From Pararhizobium polonicum (GTDB lineage: Bacteria; Pseudomonadota; Alphaproteobacteria; Rhizobiales; Rhizobiaceae): a stretch of 64,000 nt of DNA. Position 1 is the stretch's first letter. The number at the start of each line of letters is the position of its first letter. Position numbers and translations under genes: made by a program. The notes below the pieces were generated by a model that ran no database searches, was not told the origin of the DNA, and saw nothing but the letters and a program-made list of their open reading frames with translations. Location: NCBI RefSeq assembly GCF_001687365.1, contig NZ_LGLV01000016.1:124001-188000 (forward strand). The letters are read 5' to 3'. This document shows, in pieces, positions 27,237 through 35,208 of this stretch.

Positions 27237-29680
27237 GCGCGCAGTCTTTCATTCTTGGGATCAAACAGCGGCTCATCAGCCTGCACGATTGCCTTGAAAC
27301 GGTCGCCGTAAATCTCGACCTCAACTTCGGTTCCGGGTTCGGCGAGATCGGCACGCAGCATGCCGAGCGCCACCGATTTGCCGATCCGGTAACCCCAGTT
27401 GCCCGATGTCGTCTCGCCGACCACCGTGCCGTCATGCCAGAGCGTTGACATATAGGGTGCATCGCAGTCTCCGGCATCGACCACCAGCGTCACGAAACGC
27501 TTGGTCACGCCTTGCTGCTTCTCCTGTTCCAGCGCAGTCTTGCCCTTGAAGTCCGGCTTTGCCCAATCGACGAAACGCTCCAAGCCGCCCTGCAGGATGG
27601 TATAGTCGGTCGAGAGATCGCCTTTCCAGGCGCGATAGCCCTTCTCGATACGCAGACTATCCAGCGCCTCCATGCCGAAGGGCTTCAGGCCATGTTTTTG
27701 CCCCGCCGCCCAGACGGCGTCGAAGATCGCAGCGGTATCGTCGATCTTGGTATGGATTTCCCAGCCGAGTTCCCCGGCAAAGGACACCCGCACCAGCTGG
27801 CACCAGCGCCCGGCGATCGGCACCGACTGGTGCGTCAGCCAGCCTTTGGCGAGATCGGCACCGCAGACCTCGGCAAGGATCTCACGGGATTTCGGCCCCG
27901 ACAGAATCTGGCAGGCGAAACTGTCCGTCACGTCGTCCAGCGTAAACACGGCGTCATCAGGCATATGCTTCTTCAGCCATTCGAAATCATGCCATTGCGC
28001 CGTCGCTGCCGTGATCAGGAAGAAGAAATCCTCCTCCAGCGCCATGACGGACATTTCGGTGACGATGCGCCCCTTGTCGTCGGAGAAATAGGCAAGGCCG
28101 ATACGCCCCGGCTTCGGCACCTTGCCGGTGATGAGGCCGAGCAGCCAGTCGCGCGCACCCTCGCCCTTCAAGCGGAAACGGGAAAAGCCCGGAAGATCGA
28201 GAATGCCGGCGGCATCACGCACCGCAAGGCATTCCTCCTCGATGCGCTTCTGCCAAGGCCCCGCCCGATTCCAGGTCTGCGTCGATTCTTCGGACGCGTC
28301 GTCACCCGGCTTGGCGTACCAGTTGGCGCGTTCCCAGCCGTTGTAGGGTTTGAACTGCGCGCCGAGTTCCGCAATCCGGTCGTGGATCGGCGACAGCTTC
28401 TTGTTGCGGCCGGCTGGCCAGGCATGTTTCGGGAAATGCATGGCATATTCGTGGCCGTAGATTTCCATGCCCTTGGCGATGCAATAGTTCTGATCCGTGA
28501 AGCTGGTGAAGCGGCGCGGATCGCAGGACCACATGTCCCACTCGGTCTGCCCTTCGGTCACCCATTCGGCCAGCACCTTGCCCGCGCCGCCCGCCTGGCA
28601 GATGCCGAAGGTGAAGACGCAGGCCTCGAAGGCGTTCGGCACGCCCGGCATCGGCCCTATCAGCGGGTTGCCGTCCGGCGCATAAGGGATCGGACCGTTG
28701 ATCATCCGCGACAGGCCGGCGGTGCCGAGGATCGGCACGCGCTCGACGGCGTCATTGAGATACCATTCCAGCCGCTCGAGATCGTCGGGAAACAGCTGGA
28801 ACGAAAAGTCCTCCGGCATCGGGTCGTCGGGCGTGATCCAGTGCGCCTTGCAGTTTTTCTCGTAGGGACCGAGGTTCATGCCGGTCTTTTCCTGCCGCAG
28901 GTAATAGGAGCTGTCCACATCACGCAACAGCGGCAGTTTGTGCCCGGCTTCCTTCGACCATGCCGCCAGTTCCGGAATTTCCTCGAACAGCATGTACTGA
29001 TGGCTCATCACCATCATCGGCACGTCGCGGCCGAACCATTTGCCGACCTCGCGAGCATAATAACCGGCGGCATTGACGACATATTCGCAGCGGATTTCGC
29101 CCTGCGGCGTGGAAATGATCCATTCGCCGTTTTCCCGGCGGGCGCCGGTGGCGGGACAGAAGCGGAAGATTTTCGCGCCCATGTCGCGGGCACCCTTTGC
29201 AAGCGCCTGCGTCAACTGGGCCGGATCGATATCGCCGTCATAGGGATCGTAAAGTGCGCCGGTCAGATCATGGGTTTCGAGAAACGGATATTTCGACTTG
29301 ATCTGATCGGGCGACAGGATGTCGAGATCCATGCCCTGATAGCGGCCCATGCCGACGACGCGCTTGAATTCCTGCAACCGCTCCTTCGAATGACCGAGCC
29401 GGATCGAGCCCGTGACGTGATAGTTCATCGGATAATCGACCAGCCCACCGAGTTCGCGGTAGAGCGAGGCCGAATAGCGCTGCATGTTCATGATCGACCA
29501 GGACGACGAAAATGTCGGCACATTGCCCGCCGCATGCCAGGTCGAGCCCGCCGTCAACTCGTTCTTTTCCAGAAGCATGCAGTCGCTCCATCCGGCCTTG
29601 GCCAGATGGTAGAGCGCAGACGCCCCGACAGCGCCTCCCCCGATGATCACGACGCGTGCGTAAGACGGCAAATTCGACAT
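27233..29680 (-). CDS. Dimethylglycine/sarcosine dehydrogenase-like flavoprotein with GcvT domain (2)
   Basis: 815 residues from ATG 29680, chosen for AAGGGAA upstream; an ATG 33 bp further out lacks one. Same architecture as its neighbour: Rossmann motif VIIGGGAVGASALYHLAKAG, STWHAAG with the covalent-FAD His near 49, and a GcvT domain (VSFAGELGWEIHT, GLKPFGMEALDSLRIEKGYRAW). The two copies are clearly diverged paralogues, which suits different substrates such as dimethylglycine and sarcosine. It is the first gene of the minus-strand unit and is divergent from a LysR gene. Confidence 0.87.
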   Translation of the reverse strand: MSNLPSYARVVIIGGGAVGASALYHLAKAGWSDCMLLEKNELTAGSTWHAAGNVPTFSSSWSIMNMQRYSASLYRELGGLVDYPMNYHVTGSIRLGHSKERLQEFKRVVGMGRYQGMDLDILSPDQIKSKYPFLETHDLTGALYDPYDGDIDPAQLTQALAKGARDMGAKIFRFCPATGARRENGEWIISTPQGEIRCEYVVNAAGYYAREVGKWFGRDVPMMVMSHQYMLFEEIPELAAWSKEAGHKLPLLRDVDSSYYLRQEKTGMNLGPYEKNCKAHWITPDDPMPEDFSFQLFPDDLERLEWYLNDAVERVPILGTAGLSRMINGPIPYAPDGNPLIGPMPGVPNAFEACVFTFGICQAGGAGKVLAEWVTEGQTEWDMWSCDPRRFTSFTDQNYCIAKGMEIYGHEYAMHFPKHAWPAGRNKKLSPIHDRIAELGAQFKPYNGWERANWYAKPGDDASEESTQTWNRAGPWQKRIEEECLAVRDAAGILDLPGFSRFRLKGEGARDWLLGLITGKVPKPGRIGLAYFSDDKGRIVTEMSVMALEEDFFFLITAATAQWHDFEWLKKHMPDDAVFTLDDVTDSFACQILSGPKSREILAEVCGADLAKGWLTHQSVPIAGRWCQLVRVSFAGELGWEIHTKIDDTAAIFDAVWAAGQKHGLKPFGMEALDSLRIEKGYRAWKGDLSTDYTILQGGLERFVDWAKPDFKGKTALEQEKQQGVTKRFVTLVVDAGDCDAPYMSTLWHDGTVVGETTSGNWGYRIGKSVALGMLRADLAEPGTEVEVEIYGDRFKAIVQADEPLFDPKNERLRA

Positions 29681-29788
29681 GTCTGTTCCCTTGTTTGGGA
29701 CCAGTTTTGGCAATGAAGACGGCTGGCATCAAGCGGTCAGATTTCGCTTTATTGATCGAGGAATTCGATTAGATTGAATCGGGATGAA

Positions 29789-29920
29789 GACCCCTCCCCA
29801 ACCCTCCCCACAAGGGGGAGGGAGTTTACCGCATATGCCGCACCTCACGTCGCGGGACCACGAAGGTGAGGCTTGCGCAGTGGGGCTCCCTCCCCCTTGT
29901 GGGGAGGGTTGGGGAGGGGT
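29789..29920. repeat. Long perfect inverted repeat (35-bp arms), intergenic
   Basis: Arms at 29789-29823 and 29886-29920 are exact reverse complements over 35 bases (ACCCCTCCCCAACCCTCCCC start). The 62-bp middle is unrelated. The same arm sequence recurs at 49688-49848. It lies between a divergent LysR/flavoprotein pair, so it occupies the presumed control region. Confidence 0.85.
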
Positions 29921-29944
29921 TTTCCATCGACGCACAGAGGCACT

Positions 29945-30793
29945 ATGCAGATCGACCTCATCGAAACCTTCCTCGACCTGATGGAAACCCGCAGCTTCAA
30001 CCGGACGGCGGAACGGCTGAACATCACCCAGTCGACCGTCTCCCACCGCGTCAAGGCGCTGGAAGCGCAGTTCAACCGCAAGCTCTTTACCCGCAACAAG
30101 GGTGGCACGGCACCGACCGCGTCCGGCCTGCGTTTTCTCGATCATGCCAAGGCGCTGCAGCACCAGTGGCATGAGGCAACGCGGGCCGTGGAAAATGCCG
30201 GAGCCTATGAGCGCTCCATGCGGCTCGGCATCCAGCACGATCTGGCCGAAATCTTTGCCGGCCGTTGGCTATCCGCTATCCGCGCAGACCTGCCAGCAAC
30301 GTCGATCTACATGGAAGCCGACTATTCCAGCCAGATGAACCGCGACCTTGCCGCCGGCGACCTCGACCTCGCCATTCTCTACACGCCGCATTACCTGCCC
30401 GACCTGCATTACGAGCGGATCGGCGAGCTGACCTACAGGCTGGTCAGCACGTCCGCACGGACGGTCGCGGACGTTGTTCCCGAAACCTATATCCAGGCGG
30501 TCTATTCTCCGGCATTCGACAGGGCCCATCGCCTGGCCCTGCCGCATCTGTCGGCGGCACCGCTTGCGTCAGGCCAGAACATTGCCATTACAGGCTTGCT
30601 CAAGACACTGAGCGGGGCGGCCTATGTCACCAACATCACGGCGATAGGGCTTGAGCGGGACGGCTTTGCCTTTCCCGTGACAGACGCCCCGCCGATTGCG
30701 CAGGCCGTCTATGCCGCCACCAGCATCCGCACGCGTCACGCCCATCAGCATCGCCGCATCATCGGCGTCATGCAGGACTTGCTGTCCCGATAG
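29945..30793 (+). CDS. LysR-family regulator next to the dimethylglycine dehydrogenase operon
   Basis: 282 residues, start 29945 with AGAGG upstream; a longer frame reads into the inverted repeat and is discarded. The winged HTH is clear (IETFLDLMETRSFNRTAERLNITQSTVSHRV, residues 5-35). The effector domain is slightly short. It is divergent from the flavoprotein operon, the classic LysR layout, so it probably responds to a betaine or methylglycine. The ligand is inference. Confidence 0.85.
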   Translation: MQIDLIETFLDLMETRSFNRTAERLNITQSTVSHRVKALEAQFNRKLFTRNKGGTAPTASGLRFLDHAKALQHQWHEATRAVENAGAYERSMRLGIQHDLAEIFAGRWLSAIRADLPATSIYMEADYSSQMNRDLAAGDLDLAILYTPHYLPDLHYERIGELTYRLVSTSARTVADVVPETYIQAVYSPAFDRAHRLALPHLSAAPLASGQNIAITGLLKTLSGAAYVTNITAIGLERDGFAFPVTDAPPIAQAVYAATSIRTRHAHQHRRIIGVMQDLLSR

Positions 30794-30807
30794 CTGGTAT
30801 GGGGCCT

Positions 30808-32568
30808 TCAATACTGCCCGGCCAGTTCCTGCGTTTGCGTCAGCCGCGCCAGCATGTCGGCGGCGGGCACCGGATAGGCGATTGCGTAGCCCTGCAGGAT
30901 ATCGCAGCCAAGGCGCGTCAGGAGCTTTGCATGTTCCAGCGTCTCGACGCCTTCGGCAATGACCTCGATATCGAGCGCCTTGGCGATGTCGACGATCGAG
31001 CGCATCAGCCGTTTCTGCTCGCGCGATGTCGTGATCGGCAAAACCAGTTGCCGGTCGATCTTCATCCGTCGCGGCTTCAGCTTCATCAATCCGATGATCG
31101 AGGCGTGGCCGGAGCCGAAGTCGTCGATCTCGATATCGATTCCCATCGCCTTCAGCCCTGCGACATTGGCCAGCACACCATCCTCGCTGTTATCCAGGAA
31201 GATGGTTTCCAGCAGTTCGAAGGACAGCGTATCCGGCTCGATATCCAGCCGTTGAAGTTCATCGACCAGAAGCGGATCGGATAGCCGCGCCGCCGATACG
31301 TTCACCGCGATCCGCGGAACCCGCACGCCCTGCCGTATCCAGGCCCGCCGGTCTTTCAGAGCCGCTTTCAGGATGGCCGCATCGAGGTCGTCGAGCATGC
31401 CGAGGTTGCCGGCGATCTCGATAAATTCGGCCGGCTGCAACAATCCCCGTTTCGGGTGATGCCAGCGCGCCAGAACCTCGATACCGACGATGCGGCGGGT
31501 GCGGGCGTCGACCTGAGCCTGATAATAGGGAATGAACTCCCCCTTCTCCAGCCCGCGGGCACATTGCTTGCCAAAACGCCGCTCGTTGTTGAGCTGCGCC
31601 TTCATCTGCGCGGAAAACACTTCCACCCGGCCCCGGCCGAGCTTTTTGGCCCGGTGTAAAGCAATGTCGGACTCGGCCAGCAGATTGGCGACGTTGCGGC
31701 CGCTGGCAGCCGCAAGTCCGATCGACGCGCCGGTGCGCAGCACTTCGTCATTGTGCCAGACGGACTGCTTCAGCTGCTGCGCCAGCCGCTCGGCACGGGC
31801 CTTCAGGTCCTCCAGCGAGGCAAAATTTGCAATCAGCACCGCGAATTCGTCGCCGCTGACGCGGGCAATGAACGAGTTCGCCGGCACGGCCGCCGCAATC
31901 CGCCTGGCAGACGATTTCAGCACGCCATCGCCCACGGCATGGCCGGCCGTGTCGTTGACCTGCTTGAACCGGTCGAGGCCGATATGAAGGATCGCCAGCT
32001 TTTCAAGGCCGGCATGTTCGGCAAGCTCCGCCAATCGCCGGTCGAAGAAGCGGCGGTTGGGAAGGCCGGTCAGGTAGTCGTGTTCGGCGGCATATTCGAT
32101 CCGCCGCGTGCTCGCCTCAAGTGCGACCGCCCGCGCCTCGGCGATCGCCTTCTGCTGCTGCAGTTCCCGATTGAGCAGCACATCCGTCGTTACGTCCCAT
32201 TCGGCGCCGATGAAAGTGAGGCTGCCGTCTTCCTCGAAACAATGCGCCCGCGACCGCAGATAGCGGATTGCGCCATCCGGCAGGATGATCCGGTATTCCG
32301 ACGAATAGGCCCCCTTGCGGGCAATCGCCTCATCGAAATCGGCCTGGGCCTGCTCGCGGTCGTCGGGATGGATCGCGCTCACCCAGACCTGCGCCTTGAC
32401 GCGCGTCTCCGCACGCCCCGTCCCATACAGGCGGTGCATCTGCAAATCCCAGACAACTTCGTCTTTTCGCGTATCGTGTTCCCACACGCCGATTTGAGAA
32501 GCGTCAAGCGCAAGCTCCAACCGGCGAAGAATATTCTGGAATTCCTGTTCGGATCTCGCCGACTTCAT
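30808..32568 (-). CDS. PAS-GGDEF-EAL protein (cyclic-di-GMP turnover)
   Basis: 586 residues. Order: PAS sensor (about 18-135; ends with the PAC-like YRIILPDGAIRYLRSRAHCF), GGDEF domain (about 165-320) and EAL domain (about 335-575). The GGDEF active-site loop reads SGDEF, and EAL reads EVL with the catalytic Glu kept (GIEVLARW); DDFGSG and the downstream Lys (PRRMKIDR) are present. This suggests a working phosphodiesterase; cyclase activity with SGDEF is possible. No membrane segment, so it is cytoplasmic. It converges on the LysR gene with 14 bp between. Confidence 0.9.
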   Translation of the reverse strand: MKSARSEQEFQNILRRLELALDASQIGVWEHDTRKDEVVWDLQMHRLYGTGRAETRVKAQVWVSAIHPDDREQAQADFDEAIARKGAYSSEYRIILPDGAIRYLRSRAHCFEEDGSLTFIGAEWDVTTDVLLNRELQQQKAIAEARAVALEASTRRIEYAAEHDYLTGLPNRRFFDRRLAELAEHAGLEKLAILHIGLDRFKQVNDTAGHAVGDGVLKSSARRIAAAVPANSFIARVSGDEFAVLIANFASLEDLKARAERLAQQLKQSVWHNDEVLRTGASIGLAAASGRNVANLLAESDIALHRAKKLGRGRVEVFSAQMKAQLNNERRFGKQCARGLEKGEFIPYYQAQVDARTRRIVGIEVLARWHHPKRGLLQPAEFIEIAGNLGMLDDLDAAILKAALKDRRAWIRQGVRVPRIAVNVSAARLSDPLLVDELQRLDIEPDTLSFELLETIFLDNSEDGVLANVAGLKAMGIDIEIDDFGSGHASIIGLMKLKPRRMKIDRQLVLPITTSREQKRLMRSIVDIAKALDIEVIAEGVETLEHAKLLTRLGCDILQGYAIAYPVPAADMLARLTQTQELAGQY

Positions 32569-32847
32569 CGTTTTCTCTGCGAAAGATTCTGCACGCCTCA
32601 GCGCGAGCGCATTCTACACCAAGGTTCCTAAAGAACTATTTTTCTGTTGAACGCCGATTGTACTGTGAAATACAAGCAACCATTCGGTGTTATTTTTAGG
32701 GAAACAGTTGCATTCATGGGATCTATACGGAATTTCTGAAGGAGAAATTGCGCGCGAACACCGCGCCAATGCGGCAGGGCGCGTCGCAACCCCGAATTGA
32801 CAGGACCGGAGCGACGGCATAATCATCAAGGATCAATTGGTTCCCTG
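32569..32847. other. Leader and spacer between GGDEF/EAL gene and riboswitch
   Basis: This non-coding stretch separates two divergent units. Its left part is AT-rich (around 32630-32700), a plausible site for both promoters. I see no gene or repeat in it. Confidence 0.4.
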
Positions 32848-33083
32848 GGAGCGAGGCGCTTTCGGGGAGTAAATGGGAACGTGACGGATGGACCCATTCT
32901 GGGCATCTCAATCACGGCCGACCCCGCGACTGTAGAGCGGTCAGAGTTTTGTCATGCCGGTTTTGTTCAACCGGTAAAAGCCACTGTGGCGGCGGGCCTT
33001 GCGTCCCTGCCCTGGGAAGGCGAGACAGGCTCCTTGGTGTGAAAGCACCTGACGCCGCGAGCCAGGAAACCTGCCGGTTGATG
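32848..33083 (+). ncRNA. Cobalamin (adenosylcobalamin) riboswitch
   Basis: Several conserved blocks occur in order: AAATGGGAAC (32871-32880), CCCCGCGACTGTAGAGCGG (about 32922-32940), GCCACTG (32980-32986), CTGGGAAGGCG (33012-33022) and the B12 box GCCAGGAAACCTGCC (33061-33075). The cbtB start is 57 bp downstream of the 3' boundary given. High cobalamin is expected to shut off the downstream cobalt-transport genes. Outer boundaries are approximate. Confidence 0.9.
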
Positions 33084-33139
33084 AAGGGCATGGTGCCCAA
33101 TTGGTGGAAGAGATTCCACGCGCCATCACGGAGGTTGTC

Positions 33140-33316
33140 ATGGCTACGACTACAGTTTCGAGCGTTCCGCTTTCCCTCAACGACCGCATCACCGCCGGTA
33201 TTCTCGCCCTTCTGATCGGCGGATTCCTGGTGTTCGGTGCCGGCCTCGCCAATTCCGCCGTGCTGCACGATACCGCGCACGACGTTCGCCACGCCTACGG
33301 CTTCCCCTGCCATTGA
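33140..33316 (+). CDS. cbtB: Cobalt transporter subunit CbtB
   Basis: 58 residues, start 33140 with GGAGG upstream. One membrane segment (ITAGILALLIGGFLVFGAGL) is followed by the CbtB His motif at the C-terminus (HDTAHDVRHAYGFPCH), thought to bind cobalt. It is the first gene behind the cobalamin riboswitch and is paired with cbtA. Acts in the inner membrane in cobalt uptake for B12 synthesis. Confidence 0.92.
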   Translation: MATTTVSSVPLSLNDRITAGILALLIGGFLVFGAGLANSAVLHDTAHDVRHAYGFPCH

Positions 33317-33509
33317 TGTGAGATCGTGGAAAGCCCTGCGCTTTTCACAACGATCGGCACACAGGATCGCCGTCTTCCGTGGAAGACGTGCGACGGCACT
33401 GCACGTCCATGTCTCGGCATCGGGCGGCATTTGCCATGGGGAATTCAAACAGTGCAAGCCGGAGACGTTGAGAAGCATCCGCTCCGCTTGAATCTTGGGG
33501 GTATCGAAA

Positions 33510-34282
33510 TGATTGTCAAAACACTTCTGGCCGCGCTGGTGGCCGGATTGATCGCGGGCATTTTCATGACCGCAGCACAGGAATTGCGCGTGGTTCCGCT
33601 CATCCTTCACGCAGAGGAATTTGAAGGCAAGGAACCCGCAACCGAGCCACCGGCCGGGAACGAAGGCCAGCAGCAGCACTCCTCGCTCGGCCGGTCCTCG
33701 ATCATAGGCGACATGCTGTCGGCATTCTCTCCGATCACGCCGGCCTATGCCCACGAAGGCGAGCATGAAGACGAAGGCGGCATCATGTTCGGCATGAGCC
33801 GGTTCTCCGGCACCCTGCTGGCCAATCTCGTGGCCGGCGCCGGTTTCGGCCTGCTGCTTGCCGGCGCAAGCCTTGTCTTCAACTATCCGATCACCCTGCG
33901 CAACGGCGCGCTCTGGGGGGCCTGCGGCTGGCTTGCCGTTCACCTTCTGCCCGCCGTCGGCCTGCCGCCGGAACTGCCGGGCTTCCCGGCCGCTGATCTG
34001 CACGACCGGCAAATCTGGTGGATCGCAACGATCGTCCTGTCTGTTGCAGGTCTCTATCTCATCGTTCTGCGCGGTGAAATCGCGGCAAAAATCATCGGCC
34101 TCGTGCTGATCGCCGCGCCGCATGCCTACGGAGCGCCGCAGCCGTCCGACATTTCAAGCCCCGTTCCAGCCGTTCTCGGTGCGGAATTTGCGGTTGCGGC
34201 ACTGGCAACGACACTGGCGTTCTGGATCGTGCTCGGTCTGGTCTCCGGTTACCTGAACGACCGGTTTCTGAAATCCGCCTGA
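33510..34282 (+). CDS. cbtA: Cobalt transporter CbtA
   Basis: 257 residues from ATG 33510 with GGGGG upstream; the frame stays open further upstream but without a CbtA-like N-terminus. About five membrane segments, with a periplasm-facing His/Glu-rich stretch (AHEGEHEDEGG, residues about 80-90) that suits metal capture. The AAPHAYGAPQP motif late in the protein is typical of CbtA. It lies 193 bp after cbtB on the same strand, and both are placed under the riboswitch. Confidence 0.9.
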
Positions 34283-34293
34283 ACCGGCATCGC

Positions 34294-34320
34294 TACGGCG
34301 CGGACCTGTCTTGCGCCGTA
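34294..34320 (+). terminator. Hairpin after cbtA
   Basis: Stem TACGGCGC / GCGCCGTA with an 11-nt loop, 11 bp after the cbtA stop and just before the end of the convergent FhuF-like gene. No T-run; medium support. Confidence 0.5.
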
Positions 34321-34327
34321 ACCGACA

Positions 34328-35173
34328 TCAGAGGCCGCCCGTGCGCTCCATATGGGCGCGCAGGCGGCTTTTTTGCGTCTGCTCGTCGAGAAGCACGCAG
34401 ACATCGCAAAAATCGCCGCCCTCCGTCCGGTAGTAAAGACAGCAACCGCCTCGGAGGCGAAAGCTGCGCTCGATAGCAACACCGTCACAGACAGCCTCGA
34501 TCCGCTCGTAGCGCAACGCGGCGGAGGAAAACGGCGAACCGTCCCTCTTGACGATAGCAAGCGCCGCGGCCATCGCCCGCTCCGCCTCACCGGAAGCCAT
34601 ACCGATCTCCAGAAAGGCCCCGGCAATGCCATCGGCGGCCAGCCGCCATTGCGCGACCGGCGACAGGCCCGTGCGGGCCTGCAGCGTTTCGATCACCGGC
34701 GTGAGGCTTGCAACAAAAGCGTCGTGAAACAGCGAGGCACCGTCGTCACCGCGAAAACAGCGGGCGAAGCGAAAATGAAAGCGCCGGGCATCGGCGGGAA
34801 AAACCTCCGCGTCATTCTCTCCAAAAGGCTCGAACCGGATCGCCAGGCTGTCGGGATCGAGATCGGCAACCAGACCCGTCCGCAAATAGATTATCCCGGC
34901 CGCAATGCCGAGATGGTGGCTATAGAAGGAGATGAGATGCGCACCCTTGGTGCGCTCATCCATGCCGGCGGCAAACCGGGCCTGATAGTCCAGCAGCCAC
35001 GCGATCATGCTGCCGTCCCGGCGCCATGCATCGGTCACGGTCAGAAAATCAACGGGCGCAGGGCCCAGCGATGCAGCGGCCTGCGGAAAACGCTCCGCCT
35101 GCCAAGCCAAGGCAGATTCGACCTGCCTGCCGTCGACATCCGGCCCACTGCCGCAAACTCGGTTCTCGTCCAA
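34328..35173 (-). CDS. Second FhuF-like ferric-siderophore reductase
   Basis: 281 residues from a TTG codon at 35173; no Shine-Dalgarno sequence is convincing, so the start is uncertain. The C-terminus has the canonical FhuF [2Fe-2S] spacing Cys-Cys-x10-Cys-x2-Cys (CCLYYRTEGGDFCDVC). The rest is only loosely similar to the copy at 20232. It lies 35 bp downstream of the glucanase-like gene on the same strand, away from any receptor or transporter, so its siderophore partner is unknown. Confidence 0.72.
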   Translation of the reverse strand: MDENRVCGSGPDVDGRQVESALAWQAERFPQAAASLGPAPVDFLTVTDAWRRDGSMIAWLLDYQARFAAGMDERTKGAHLISFYSHHLGIAAGIIYLRTGLVADLDPDSLAIRFEPFGENDAEVFPADARRFHFRFARCFRGDDGASLFHDAFVASLTPVIETLQARTGLSPVAQWRLAADGIAGAFLEIGMASGEAERAMAAALAIVKRDGSPFSSAALRYERIEAVCDGVAIERSFRLRGGCCLYYRTEGGDFCDVCVLLDEQTQKSRLRAHMERTGGL

Positions 35174-35208
35174 AGGCGCCGCCCGTTGTCTCTTGGCGGC
35201 GCTTTATC

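Noticed and set aside
24756-27311. An 851-codon open frame on the + strand opposite the first flavoprotein gene
   Set aside because: It is the codon-bias shadow of a GC-rich gene; the translation is rich in Arg, Ala and His, shows no motif, and the minus-strand protein has clear FAD and GcvT signatures.
27512-29716. A 734-codon + strand frame opposite the second flavoprotein gene
   Set aside because: Same reason: antisense shadow without recognisable domains.
33326-33509. N-terminal extension of the cbtA frame
   Set aside because: The added 61 residues do not resemble CbtA, and the start at 33510 has a good ribosome-binding site.
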